From the NCBI RefSeq assembly GCF_029625315.1, contig NZ_CP121110.1, forward strand, positions 4,942,501 to 5,006,500: a DNA stretch of 64,000 bases. Direction: 5' to 3'. Every line of letters begins with the position of its first letter. Positions within the stretch are counted from its first letter, which is position 1. The position numbers and the translations under genes were made by a program. Origin of the DNA: Flavobacterium ginsengisoli. Lineage in GTDB: Bacteria > Bacteroidota > Bacteroidia > Flavobacteriales > Flavobacteriaceae. Below are positions 38,838 to 48,515 of this stretch, piece by piece. The notes under the pieces are model-generated. The model worked only from the letters and a program-made list of their open reading frames with translations. It made no database searches and had not been told where the DNA came from.

Positions 38838-39902
38838 ATGAGCGAAGCAGATATACAAAATAGCGCAATTCAGAAAAGCGAAAAAAGAAGAAACAGAGTT
38901 CTTACGATTTTGTCTTTTGTTTTTTTAATAACAGGAGGATTGTGGATTTTAAGCCTATTCTTCGATTTCAGTTCTTACGAAACTACAAATAATGCTCAGG
39001 TCGAAGCTTATATGAACAATATTGTGGCTCGCGCTACGGGACATATTAAAGAAATAAAATTTGAATCCAATCAGTTGGTGCATAAGGGAGATACTTTGGT
39101 TGTTTTAGACGATGAAGAATACCTCATTAAAGTTAGACAAGCCGATGCAGATTTGGCTATAGCCGAAGGAAATCTACATTCGTTAGAGCAAAATATTACA
39201 ACTTCAGTTTCTAATCAGGCCTCGGGAAAAGAAAAATTAGCAGGAGATTTGGCCAGTTTAGAAAAAGCCCAAAAAGATTATCAGCGCTTTAAAAATATGT
39301 ATGCAGATTCGGCTGTAACGCGAAATCAGTACGATCAGGTTATTTCCAAATTAAAATCGGAAGAAGCTTATGTTAAAGCAGGAAGAAAAGGCTTAGATGC
39401 AAGTAGTTCTATGACCAAACAAAGTTCGATTAATCTGGAAGCCGCAACAGCAACTGTTGCTAGAAAGAAAGCCGATTTGGATGCGGCCAAACTTCAGTTG
39501 TCTTATACGGCAATTATCTCGCCAGCAGATGGTTTTATTGGCGAAAGAAATTTGTCTATTGGCGAATTAATTAATGCCAATCAAACTATTGCCACCATGG
39601 TGCTGAGTGAAAAACTATGGATTTCTGCGAATTTTAAAGAAACTCAAATCGAAAAAATAAAGCAAGGTCAAGAAGTTACCATTAAAATCGATGCTCTGGA
39701 CGGAAAAGAATTTAAAGGAAAAGTAATGGGTTTTTCGCCAGCAACAGGAGCCAAATTCTCGATGGTAGAACCAGATAATTCGACCGGAAATTTTGTAAAA
39801 ATCACGCAGCGTATTCCCGTTAAAATAGAATTTGAAGTTTCGTCTAAAGAGCTTCAAGATGTAAGACCAGGAATGAATGTTACAGTTAAAGTAAAAAAGT
39901 AA
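38838..39902 (+). CDS. EmrA/HlyD-family membrane-fusion protein
   Basis: A 354-residue periplasmic adaptor with one N-terminal membrane helix (about residues 23-45), the biotinyl-lipoyl-like domain (NNAQVEAYMNNIVARATGHI, GDTLVVLDDEEY), a coiled-coil hairpin and a beta-barrel domain (ISPADGFIGERNLSIGELI). It connects the MFS pump to the TolC-like channel. It starts 11 bases after the TolC-like gene. Confidence 0.92.
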   Translation: MSEADIQNSAIQKSEKRRNRVLTILSFVFLITGGLWILSLFFDFSSYETTNNAQVEAYMNNIVARATGHIKEIKFESNQLVHKGDTLVVLDDEEYLIKVRQADADLAIAEGNLHSLEQNITTSVSNQASGKEKLAGDLASLEKAQKDYQRFKNMYADSAVTRNQYDQVISKLKSEEAYVKAGRKGLDASSSMTKQSSINLEAATATVARKKADLDAAKLQLSYTAIISPADGFIGERNLSIGELINANQTIATMVLSEKLWISANFKETQIEKIKQGQEVTIKIDALDGKEFKGKVMGFSPATGAKFSMVEPDNSTGNFVKITQRIPVKIEFEVSSKELQDVRPGMNVTVKVKK

Positions 39903-39909
39903 AAGATGT

Positions 39910-41472
39910 TTGCAGGAAAAAAAGGAGCCTTTTTACACTGACAGGATTGTATATCCTGACGATTCCTTTTTTAACGGATTGAATGTAACGACTTATGATA
40001 ATTCGCGACTATTAGGACATTTTGCACCTTCTACTACTGCTTTTAGTTACGCCGTTTATATTCCCATTTTTGCCATGCTAGCTTTTTTGCCTTTAGGATT
40101 AAAATTAGGAAAACAAATTAAAGTGCGTACCATGATTTTATCGGTTTCATTTTTATCACTTTTATTTAATACTGCTTCATTGTTTGCGCCAACTATTGCG
40201 TGGTTTGTTTTATGTCGTTCTCTTTTAGCAATTGTTTCCATAATCGGAATATTTGCTTCTATGGTGCCTATTTTATTAAAATACAATCCAGCGTTAAATA
40301 TGGCTTTGATGTATGGCATTTTTCAGTTTATACAAAAAGGGAGTCAGCATTTGTATCAATATTTAGGAGCAAATTTTGTAAGTTTTCATAACTGGACATT
40401 TGGAGTTTATTTCTTAAATCTCAATTTTTTAATCTGTATTATTCTGGCTTGGTATTTTTACAAAGCTGATGTTGCACCTCTTAAAACCAAATTTCAATTT
40501 GATTGGAGAGGTTGGATTATTATGATTTTATTCTTTGCGATTATTCTTTTTTTGTGTGCTGAAGGACAAACGAGAAATTGGCTTAGCGACCCTAAAATAA
40601 CTCTCGCTTTTGCATTTTTATTTATTACTGTGGGCATTTATCTGCTTCACGTTCGATTTACGACAGAACCTTTAATTAATCCTGATGTTTACAAATTTAA
40701 AAATGTAATTGTAGGTGCTTTAATGATGTTTTATATCGGGATAATGAACGGAACAGGAAGCGTAGTTACAGGTTATATGACCAATGTTTTAGGATTTGAT
40801 TCTGTTCTTGGGGCAGTAACACATCTTTCATTGCTGATCGGATTATGCATTTCGATTCCGCTTTCGACTTATCTTTTATACAAACGAATTTATTTGGCCA
40901 CAATTTGGATAATTGGTTTTGCTTGTTATGGAATTTATCATATTACGCTCTACTTTAGGTTCTATCCAGGAATCGATGCCTCTGATTTTTATTTGCCCTT
41001 AATTTTTAAAGGAGTAGGAATGGGATTTATTTTTCCTGTTTCGTTACTCTATATTTCAGAAGGAGTTCCACCGCAGCTAAGCACTTCACGGATGATGACA
41101 GGAATTATAGCTCAAGCCATTTTTGCTTCTTTATTGGGCGGTGCTGTTTTGGGAACCTTTATTTCAAAAATGAATGTACAGCATAAAACGGGCTTAAGTC
41201 AACAGTTAAGCGCAATAAACAAGCAAGCAGAAAGCCAGCTAGAAAATTCAAAAAAGAAATTTTTATTCCTGGGATTATCTGATGCTGAGGCGCAGAAAAA
41301 AGCAGAAAAAAGTCTTTCTAACCAAACTTCGCAAGCTTCTATTTTGTTGGCTTACAAAGATATTTATCTCGTCATGTCGGCAATTTGTTTTCTGCCCATT
41401 TTTATTATTCTGATTTTCAAACTTTGGCGCAGACCAATAGGAAGAGTAGAAGTAGAACCAATACCGATTTGA
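39910..41472 (+). CDS. MFS multidrug transporter, DHA2 (EmrB-like)
   Basis: A 520-residue 14-helix-type major facilitator protein and the inner-membrane pump of the TolC-EmrA-MFS complex. The start is unclear. The frame opens at a TTG (39910), while an ATG at 39906 is in another frame and would join if one A of the 39917-39923 run were removed, giving MFAGKKEPFYTD. The substrate is unknown. A hydrophilic loop near residues 430-465 precedes the last helix. Confidence 0.87.
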   Translation: MQEKKEPFYTDRIVYPDDSFFNGLNVTTYDNSRLLGHFAPSTTAFSYAVYIPIFAMLAFLPLGLKLGKQIKVRTMILSVSFLSLLFNTASLFAPTIAWFVLCRSLLAIVSIIGIFASMVPILLKYNPALNMALMYGIFQFIQKGSQHLYQYLGANFVSFHNWTFGVYFLNLNFLICIILAWYFYKADVAPLKTKFQFDWRGWIIMILFFAIILFLCAEGQTRNWLSDPKITLAFAFLFITVGIYLLHVRFTTEPLINPDVYKFKNVIVGALMMFYIGIMNGTGSVVTGYMTNVLGFDSVLGAVTHLSLLIGLCISIPLSTYLLYKRIYLATIWIIGFACYGIYHITLYFRFYPGIDASDFYLPLIFKGVGMGFIFPVSLLYISEGVPPQLSTSRMMTGIIAQAIFASLLGGAVLGTFISKMNVQHKTGLSQQLSAINKQAESQLENSKKKFLFLGLSDAEAQKKAEKSLSNQTSQASILLAYKDIYLVMSAICFLPIFIILIFKLWRRPIGRVEVEPIPI

Positions 41473-41546
41473 GAATGAAGAAACTAAATGAAGAAGCAAG
41501 AAATGAGACTTTAGAAAAAGCAACTAATTAAGCATTGATTTATATT

Positions 41547-42272
41547 ATGATAGCAAAGAAAGATCGTTTTTTATACCGCTTTTGGACTCAAGAAAAGGGA
41601 CTTAGTGGCATGCTGATACTTTTGTGTATCATGCATTTTATTGCTATTCCGTTTTTTGGGAGTAAATCCCATTTTATGGTGGCTGTCAATATATTTTGGA
41701 TGCTGTTTCTTTTTGCGGGAATTGTGGCATTATCAAAACATAGAAAGCAAGCCATAAGTATTTCAATAATCCCTATTCTGTTTCTTATTATACAATGGAT
41801 TAATTACTTAAATCATAATGTCTTTATTTTATTTGCCGATCTTATTTTTTCGGTTGCAATTATGCTTCTCTTAATCTCTTTGGTTTTAGTAAAAGTTTTA
41901 GAGCCAGGTCCTGTAACCAATTATCGCATCATAGGATCTATTGTAGTCTATATGCTTTTAGTTCACTTTTGGTCGGTGCTTTATTTATTTCTTTATAACC
42001 ATATCGAAGGTTCTTTTCAGATTGCAGAGTCAAAATTTGCAAGCAATAGCGACCAAGCTAATTTTATGTATTTCAGCTACATCAGTATGACTTCAACAGG
42101 TTTTGGAGAAATAGTTCCTCTTCATCCGTTGGCACGCTCTTTAGTTCAAATAGAAGTTCTTACAGGCGTTTTATATCCTGTTATCTTAATTGGAAGACTG
42201 GTTTCTGATGCTAATTTCTCTATTAATAAGACTGGAAGTAAAGAAGAATCAAGAGGCAAGAACCAAGATTAG
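41547..42272 (+). CDS. Two-helix ion-channel-type membrane protein
   Basis: A 241-residue membrane protein with about six or seven hydrophobic segments. The last pair is split by SYISMTSTGFGEIVPLHP, which resembles the pore helix and selectivity filter of K+ channels (TxGYGD type), here as TGFGEI. Start at 41547 is preferred to an upstream TTG. It could be a potassium or other cation channel; function is inferred only from this loop. Confidence 0.7.
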   Translation: MIAKKDRFLYRFWTQEKGLSGMLILLCIMHFIAIPFFGSKSHFMVAVNIFWMLFLFAGIVALSKHRKQAISISIIPILFLIIQWINYLNHNVFILFADLIFSVAIMLLLISLVLVKVLEPGPVTNYRIIGSIVVYMLLVHFWSVLYLFLYNHIEGSFQIAESKFASNSDQANFMYFSYISMTSTGFGEIVPLHPLARSLVQIEVLTGVLYPVILIGRLVSDANFSINKTGSKEESRGKNQD

Positions 42273-42383
42273 AGTATTAATAAGAAAGAAGTTAGAAAAG
42301 AGATTTGTGGAGAGAAATCATTTACCATTAACAATTCACAATTTACAACTCATAATTACCATTCACCATTAAAAAATATAACC

Positions 42384-43478
42384 ATGAAAACAACAACTAA
42401 TTCGAATAAGAGAAAAGAACTCTTTGATACTATTTTGCAGTTATTTTTCATTTTTCTCCTTGTAGGATTTTGTCTTAAATTGCTGCTACCTTTTTTTATG
42501 CCAATTCTCTGGGCTGTAATTCTGTCGGTGGTATTTTATCCTTTGTTTAATTCGTTGCAGAAAATTCTGAAAGGCCGTAAAGCATTGGCTTCAGTTGTCA
42601 TTACTATTTTGATTATCGCTATAATGATATTGCCTTTAATTTATTTCCTAAAAGCGGCAACGGGAAATTTCTTAGAATTGAAAGATAGTTTTGATGCAGG
42701 AACGCTAAAAATTACGCCACCCGGAGCTTCTATAAAAGAATGGCCAATAATAGGAAAACCGCTTTACGAATTTTTACTTTCGATGTCGACAGATTTGGAA
42801 CAGGGAGTTATTAAATACCAAGACCAGATAAAAGAATTAACTTCTAAAATTATGGCTAGCATTTTGAGTTCTGGAGCTGCTTTTCTTCAGTTTATTCTAT
42901 CTATTATTATTGCAGGTATTTTACTAGTATCGCCAGGTGGAAAAGCTTTTTTTATGAAATTCCTTAAAAAAATTGCTGGAAATGAGGCTGAAGAGATTAT
43001 GACAATTTCGGTTTCTACAATTTATCAAGTTGTGAAAGGAATTTTGGGAGTTGCGGTTATTCAAACTATTATTCAGGCTATTGGATTGTTTTGTGCTGAT
43101 ATTCCGTATGCAGGAATTTTGACTTTGATTTGTCTTATATTTTCTATTTTACAGATTGGACCAATTATTATTAATATCGGAGTTATCATTTATCTTTTCT
43201 CAACAGGAGATTCTGGTTATGCCATTTTTTGGACGGTATTTTTCATCATCAGCGGATTATCAGATAATGTCTTAAAACCGCTCTTATTAGGAAAAGGCGC
43301 GCTTGTGCCAATGCTTGTTATTTTTCTTGGTGTAATTGGTGGTTTTATCATGTCGGGTTTTATTGGGTTGTTTGTAGGACCAATTGTATTTTCAATAGGT
43401 TACAAACTTTTTGTTGCTTGGTTAGACGACAATATAGAGCCTGTTGAAGAACCAGCAGAAGATATTGAGATTGTCTAG
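42384..43478 (+). CDS. AI-2E family (PerM/YdiK-like) membrane permease
   Basis: A 364-residue member of the AI-2E transporter family (PF01594, formerly UPF0118) with about eight membrane helices. The paired N-terminal helices and the C-terminal GLSDNVLKPLLLGKGALVPM followed by a glycine-rich VIGGFIMSGFIGLFVGPI region are typical. Substrates in this family range from signalling molecules to ions and are unknown here. Short TTCACAATTTA-like repeats flank the gene. Confidence 0.9.
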   Translation: MKTTTNSNKRKELFDTILQLFFIFLLVGFCLKLLLPFFMPILWAVILSVVFYPLFNSLQKILKGRKALASVVITILIIAIMILPLIYFLKAATGNFLELKDSFDAGTLKITPPGASIKEWPIIGKPLYEFLLSMSTDLEQGVIKYQDQIKELTSKIMASILSSGAAFLQFILSIIIAGILLVSPGGKAFFMKFLKKIAGNEAEEIMTISVSTIYQVVKGILGVAVIQTIIQAIGLFCADIPYAGILTLICLIFSILQIGPIIINIGVIIYLFSTGDSGYAIFWTVFFIISGLSDNVLKPLLLGKGALVPMLVIFLGVIGGFIMSGFIGLFVGPIVFSIGYKLFVAWLDDNIEPVEEPAEDIEIV

Positions 43479-43570
43479 ATTGTGAATTATTTTTAGCAGT
43501 AATTTACAATTCACAATTTATAATTCACAATTAAAAGAAGTATTTTTGCAGGATTATAAATTCCTCACAA

Positions 43571-44793
43571 ATGAAACGTTCAGGCACGGCAGATCTTCCC
43601 TTACATTATGGACATGTTCCAATGTGGCTTGCTGAGCGAATGTCTAAACTTGGTTTTGCAATTGTCGAAACCATTGCGATGGAATTTTCTACTGCCGAAG
43701 TTATCAGTAAATTGAGCAATCCGTTTTGGTTTCAGAGTTTTGGCGCTGTTATGGGAATGGATTGGCATTCGTCTGGAATTACAACTTCGGTACTTGGAGC
43801 TTTAAAAAAATCAGTTAATCCGCACTCAAAAGAGCTCGGAATTTATATCTGCGGAGGCAAAGGAAAGTATTCTATGGCAACGCCGCAGGAACTTTTATTT
43901 GTTGGCGAAAAAACAGGTCTTGACGGAGTTAATCTTGCGAGTTGCGACCGACTTACCGCCAAAGTAGATAACACTGCCATTCAAGACGGATTTCAATTGT
44001 ATCAGCATAATTTTATTGTCGATAATAAAGGGCAATGGGCTGTTATTCAGCAAGGAATGAATCCAGATTCTAGAACTGCGAGAAGATACCATTGGCATTC
44101 TCAAGATTTGAAATCCTTTATAAACAAACCTCATACTTTTATTTATGGCGAAAATCAAGGTTCTATATTGAACCTTACTGCCGACGTCTGCTACAAAATC
44201 TCGAGAAGGAATTTTAGAGTTGGTAAAAGAATCGCCAGTAAAAATCATAAAAGAAATGCAAGCATCTTTCTATGCCTGCGCATCACGATGTGAGAATAGA
44301 AGATGTGAATATGAAAAGATTGGGCGCAATGCTTTGGACAACTCACGAAAATAAACCAGAAGATTTTGAAGAATTACTGCTTTTAAAAGGAATGGGACCA
44401 AGAGCTTTGCAGTCATTAGCATTAGTGAGCGAAATTATTTATGGAACTCCAACACGATTTGAAGATCCTGCTCGTTTTTCTTTTGCTCATGGTGGAAAAG
44501 ACGGACATCCGTTTCCTGTTCCTGTAAAAATTTACGATGAAACCATAGATACGCTTCAAAGAGCTATTAATCGAGCCAAAATTGGCAATAGTGACAAATT
44601 AAGCGCTATTCAGAAACTATCTGAAATTTCGCGGAAAGCAGAAGAAAGCTTTACTCCAAATTCAAATTTTGATGCTCTTGTTCAGAGAGAACGAGAAGAA
44701 TCGCATAAATACGGAGGAAAAACCGTTTTTGGAGATGCAAAACCACCAAAAAAGAAACCTATAAACCCAAACAATCAGTTGGAATTATTCTAA
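43571..44793 (+). CDS. DUF763 family protein; two frameshifts
   Basis: A 406-residue repaired protein of DUF763 (PF05559), a family common in archaea and scattered in bacteria; its biochemical role is not established. Visible family features are MKRSGTADLPLHYGHVPMWLAERM at the start and HHDVRIEDVNMKRLG later. The frame breaks at 44186-44191 (GTCTGC for GCTGC, restoring TADAATKSREGILE) and 44258-44263 (GCAAGC for GCAGC, restoring KEMQHLSMPAHHDV). A glycine-rich GMGPRALQSLALV segment near residue 280 looks like a helix-hairpin-helix nucleic-acid binding motif. Confidence 0.85.
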
Positions 44794-44839
44794 AAAAATA
44801 GATATTCCTTATCAGCCTTTAGTTATCAAAAAACAAATA

Positions 44840-46027
44840 ATGTCACAAAACGAAAAATCAATCTACACCCTACAATTCATTTTACTTTGTTTGAGTTCTT
44901 TATTATTTTCATCAAGTTTTAATATGATGATTCCTGAACTTCCAAACTACTTAAGCAGTTTGGGAGGAGCAGAATACAAAGGACTTATTATCTCCTTATT
45001 TACTTTAACGGCTGCAATTTCACGTCCTTTTAGCGGTAAACTTACCGATAAATGGGGAAGAGTTCCTGTTATGGCAATCGGATCTTCGGTTTGTGTGGTA
45101 TGCGGATTTCTTTATCCGATTTTGAGTTCTGTTTCCGGATTTTTATTATTGCGTTTGGTTCATGGTTTTTCAACAGGATTTAAACCAACATCGACATCAG
45201 CTTATGTAGCAGATATTATTCCGCAACATAGATGGGGTGAAGCTTTAGGAATGCACGGATTGTGTTTTAGTATTGGTGGAGCGCTCGGACCTGCATTAGG
45301 AAGTTTGATTGTGAATTTGTACGGAATTAATGTCATGTTTTACTGCTCATCTTTTTTGGCGTTTTTCTCTATTATTATCGTAATGAATATGAAAGAAACT
45401 CTTGCTACAAAAGAAAAGCTGAACCGCTCTATGTTTATTATTGGACGAAAAGATATCGTAGACAAAAATGTATTTCCTGCAGGAATTATTACTTTTCTTT
45501 CATACACGGCATTTGGACTTATCTTGACTTTAATTCCAGATTGGAGCGAGCATGTTGGAGCAACCAATAAAGGTATATTCTTTACTGCCTTTACGGTGGC
45601 CTCAGTTTTAGTTCGTTTTGGAGCAGGAAAAGTTTCAGACCGACATGGGCGACCAAAAGTGATATTGGCAGGATTAATTATAACGGCTTTTGCACTTTTT
45701 GTAATAAGTGAAGGAAGAGATATTCAGATGTTATTGGTTGGAGCAACAATTTACGGAATTGGTACAGGGATTTTGTCTCCAGCAGTCAGCGCTTGGACTA
45801 TCGATTTGAGTAATCCCGATCATAGAGGAAAAGCAGTTGCCACAATGTATATTTCGATGGAACTTGGAATTGGTTGTGGAGCGCTTTTAGGCGGAAGTTA
45901 TTACAGCGATCAAATTATGCGTATTCCGCAGATTATGAAATTTGATATTCTGATTCTCGTTTTAGGAATTGTATATCTTTTGTATTGGGCAAAGATTGCT
46001 AGAAAAAAACACAAAAGTCTTAGTTAA
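44840..46027 (+). CDS. Major facilitator superfamily transporter
   Basis: A 395-residue 12-helix MFS transporter with the signature loop GKLTDKWGRVPVM after helix 2 and a matching KVSDRHGRPKVI in the second half. It lies 46 bases after the DUF763 gene. The substrate cannot be named from sequence. Confidence 0.9.
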   Translation: MSQNEKSIYTLQFILLCLSSLLFSSSFNMMIPELPNYLSSLGGAEYKGLIISLFTLTAAISRPFSGKLTDKWGRVPVMAIGSSVCVVCGFLYPILSSVSGFLLLRLVHGFSTGFKPTSTSAYVADIIPQHRWGEALGMHGLCFSIGGALGPALGSLIVNLYGINVMFYCSSFLAFFSIIIVMNMKETLATKEKLNRSMFIIGRKDIVDKNVFPAGIITFLSYTAFGLILTLIPDWSEHVGATNKGIFFTAFTVASVLVRFGAGKVSDRHGRPKVILAGLIITAFALFVISEGRDIQMLLVGATIYGIGTGILSPAVSAWTIDLSNPDHRGKAVATMYISMELGIGCGALLGGSYYSDQIMRIPQIMKFDILILVLGIVYLLYWAKIARKKHKSLS

Positions 46028-46477
46028 GAATTTGTTGTGTGAAATTATTCTAACAGATAGGCTGCATAGTTTTTTGGTAAGCATAAAAGTCATTCTATTA
46101 CTTAAAATATACATAGCAAGACTGTGTGAGAGAAATGCTTTTCTCTTTGTAAATTTTTTTAGAGAAGCAAATCTATATTTTTATATGTCAGAACTGCCTT
46201 TAATCAATTTCACTTAACTGGTAAAGGATTATTTTTAAGCCTGTAAATTTATTTTTACAGGCTTTTTCTTTTCGCCAATAAATTAAACTTTTGCGTCCCA
46301 AATTAGTTTTTTTGAAACTAGAACACTGCTGTTCAATATTATTAAGATTAATCATATTGAATTTTATTCAAAAATGTTTACGAAATCCTTTGCGCTTTTC
46401 TAAACTTAACAATCTTTTGGCTTTTAACATTAAAATTGTTTAATATTGTGTTTTTGATCCTCACTTTTTATTAATTA
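46028..46477. other. 450-base intergenic region
   Basis: It holds the terminator at 46237-46264 and otherwise AT-rich sequence leading to the sigma-factor gene. No clear TAnnTTTG box or RNA structure was found. Confidence 0.5.
46237..46264 (+). terminator. Rho-independent terminator after the MFS gene
   Basis: AAGCCTGTAAA (46237-46247) pairs with TTTACAGGCTT (46254-46264), followed by T residues. The stem core is the same as at 25129-25165. Confidence 0.8.
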
Positions 46478-47047
46478 ATGTCTGTTTATAGCAAATATGC
46501 TGATCATATCTTATTAAATCTCCTTAAGGAAGATGATCAATTAGCCTATACAGAAATTTTTGAAAGATACTCCAGACTTTTAGTAAACCATGCTTACAAA
46601 ATGACTGGAAATCATGATGAAGCCAACGATGTTGTTCAGGAAGTATTCTTGTTTATCTGGAACAAACGTAAAGAGTTGGGAATTACAGGATCGCTATCTT
46701 CCTATTTATACAAAGCAACCAAAAACAGAATTCTAAATCATATCGCACACGAAAAAGTGGTTTCGCGTTATGCCGATTCTTTTTCAAATTTTATTAAAAA
46801 TGATCATGTTTTTGCTGATTCTAAACTTCAAGAAAAAGAATTGGAAACTATCATTGAAAATGAAATTGCTTTGCTTCCTGAAAAAATGCGTGAAGTTTTT
46901 CTTTTAAGAAAAGTAGAAGAACTTTCGTATGACGAAATTGCACTTCAATTAAATATCACAGACAAAACAGCAAAACAACAAGTTTATAATTCGCTAAAAA
47001 TTCTTCGCGGAAAACTAAAATCTGCGTTGAATGTTTTTATCTGGTAA
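46478..47047 (+). CDS. FecI-like ECF RNA polymerase sigma factor
   Basis: A 189-residue extracytoplasmic-function sigma factor. Sigma region 2 (about residues 27-95: HDEANDVVQEVFLFIWNKR) and region 4 (about 130-180: LPEKMREVFLLRKVEELSYDEIALQLNI) are clear. It heads a sigma / anti-sigma / signal-transducing SusC unit and probably directs transcription of the susC gene at 48516. Confidence 0.93.
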   Translation: MSVYSKYADHILLNLLKEDDQLAYTEIFERYSRLLVNHAYKMTGNHDEANDVVQEVFLFIWNKRKELGITGSLSSYLYKATKNRILNHIAHEKVVSRYADSFSNFIKNDHVFADSKLQEKELETIIENEIALLPEKMREVFLLRKVEELSYDEIALQLNITDKTAKQQVYNSLKILRGKLKSALNVFIW

Positions 47048-47233
47048 ATTTTTTTTGTTCTTTTTGTTAAATTTTAAAATAAAATATACTCATAAAAGCC
47101 TCATTAATAAAGAGAAACTAACGTTTCGAGAAATTTATTAATGATAAATTAATATTTTTTTGATTTTCATCTATGACAAAACCCATTTCTAACTGTCTTA
47201 TAGTAAAACAAGACAAAATTTCGTGTTGTAATT

Positions 47234-48382
47234 ATGAATGAAACTGAATTTCTAGAACTGCTTAAAAGATATCAAAATGGCACTTTATCTAATGAAGATA
47301 AAGACAAACTTGATGCTTGGTATTTGCATAAAGCAACAAATAGCAATAAACAGCTTAGCGAGTACGAACTAGAAGATAGTTACGAATATCTGAAATCGAG
47401 ACTTCCTTTGGCAAAAGAGAAAAAAGTGATCAATCTTTGGCCGCGTATTGCAGCGGCGGCATCTGTTGCTTTGTTATTTGGCGCAGGATTATTCTATTTT
47501 ACAAAATCGGAGTCGGTTGTAAAACAAGAAAATATTCAAGTTGTCGAAAAACCAAAAGAAATTGCTCCGGGCGGAAACAGAGGAATTTTAACGCTTTCGA
47601 ACGGAAAACAAATTGTTCTATCTGATGTTTCTTCAAAAGATATTATTGCTAAAGAAGATCAAGATGAGGTAACCATAAAAATGGATGCCAACGGAGTAAT
47701 TACTTATATGATAAATCCAAATGCTGATACTTCAAAAGAAGATTCGAATTCGTTCAATACACTTTCGACACCAACAGGCGGACAATATAATATTGTTTTG
47801 GCAGACGGAACAAAAGTATTTTTGAATGCAGTTTCTTCTATCAAATACCCAACTCAATTTAACGGAAATCAAAGAATTGTTGAATTGGAAGGGGAAGCTT
47901 ATTTTGAAGTTGCTAAAAATAAAAACAAACCTTTCTTAGTAAAATCTGATAATCAAACAATCGAGGTTTTAGGAACGCATTTTAATGTTCATGCTTATAA
48001 TAATGAATCTGTTGTAAAAACGACTTTGTTGGAAGGAAGTGTTGCGGTTTCGTCTAAAAATCAGAAAGCAATTTTAAAACCAGGCCAGCAGTCAAATGTA
48101 TCAGACGGTTCTAATAAGATTGCTGTTAAAGAAGTTGATACGGAAGCGGCAATCGCTTGGAAAAATGGCCGATTTAAATTTGATAATGCTGATTTAAAAT
48201 CGGTAATGAAACAGCTGGAACGCTGGTACGGTATTAAAGTAGAATATCGCGGCGATGTTTCTGATGTGAGATTTAACGGAGGTACTTTTAGAAATAAAAA
48301 TTTGTCTGAAGTATTAAAAGTACTTGAGCTTAGTAATATAAAATTTAAGGTTGAAGGAAAGACGATTATTGTGTATCCGTAA
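47234..48382 (+). CDS. FecR-like anti-sigma factor
   Basis: A 382-residue FecR family protein. A short cytoplasmic region (1-70) is followed by one membrane helix (about 75-95) and a periplasmic FecR domain (TPTGGQYNIVLADGTKVFLNA, ELEGEAYFEVAKNKNKPF) and a DUF4974 C-terminal domain (about 305-380). It receives the signal from the STN domain of the downstream SusC and controls the sigma factor upstream. Confidence 0.93.
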   Translation: MNETEFLELLKRYQNGTLSNEDKDKLDAWYLHKATNSNKQLSEYELEDSYEYLKSRLPLAKEKKVINLWPRIAAAASVALLFGAGLFYFTKSESVVKQENIQVVEKPKEIAPGGNRGILTLSNGKQIVLSDVSSKDIIAKEDQDEVTIKMDANGVITYMINPNADTSKEDSNSFNTLSTPTGGQYNIVLADGTKVFLNAVSSIKYPTQFNGNQRIVELEGEAYFEVAKNKNKPFLVKSDNQTIEVLGTHFNVHAYNNESVVKTTLLEGSVAVSSKNQKAILKPGQQSNVSDGSNKIAVKEVDTEAAIAWKNGRFKFDNADLKSVMKQLERWYGIKVEYRGDVSDVRFNGGTFRNKNLSEVLKVLELSNIKFKVEGKTIIVYP

Positions 48383-48515
48383 GATCTTATTTAACCGATT
48401 ATATTGAGTCTATAAACTAAAAAACCAGAGGCAGTTGCGATGCTTCTGGTTGTTTAAAAAGTTTATAGCCAATATAAGTGTCCACCTATTGTTTAACTAT
48501 AACCAATGTAAATGT

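Noticed and set aside
42273..43540. TTCACAATTTACAA-like repeats flanking the AI-2E gene as a mobile element
   Set aside because: Short AT-rich words with no inverted ends or target duplication.
45969..46217. 82-codon ORF overlapping the end of the MFS gene
   Set aside because: Starts within the MFS coding sequence in another frame and has no recognisable family or start signal.
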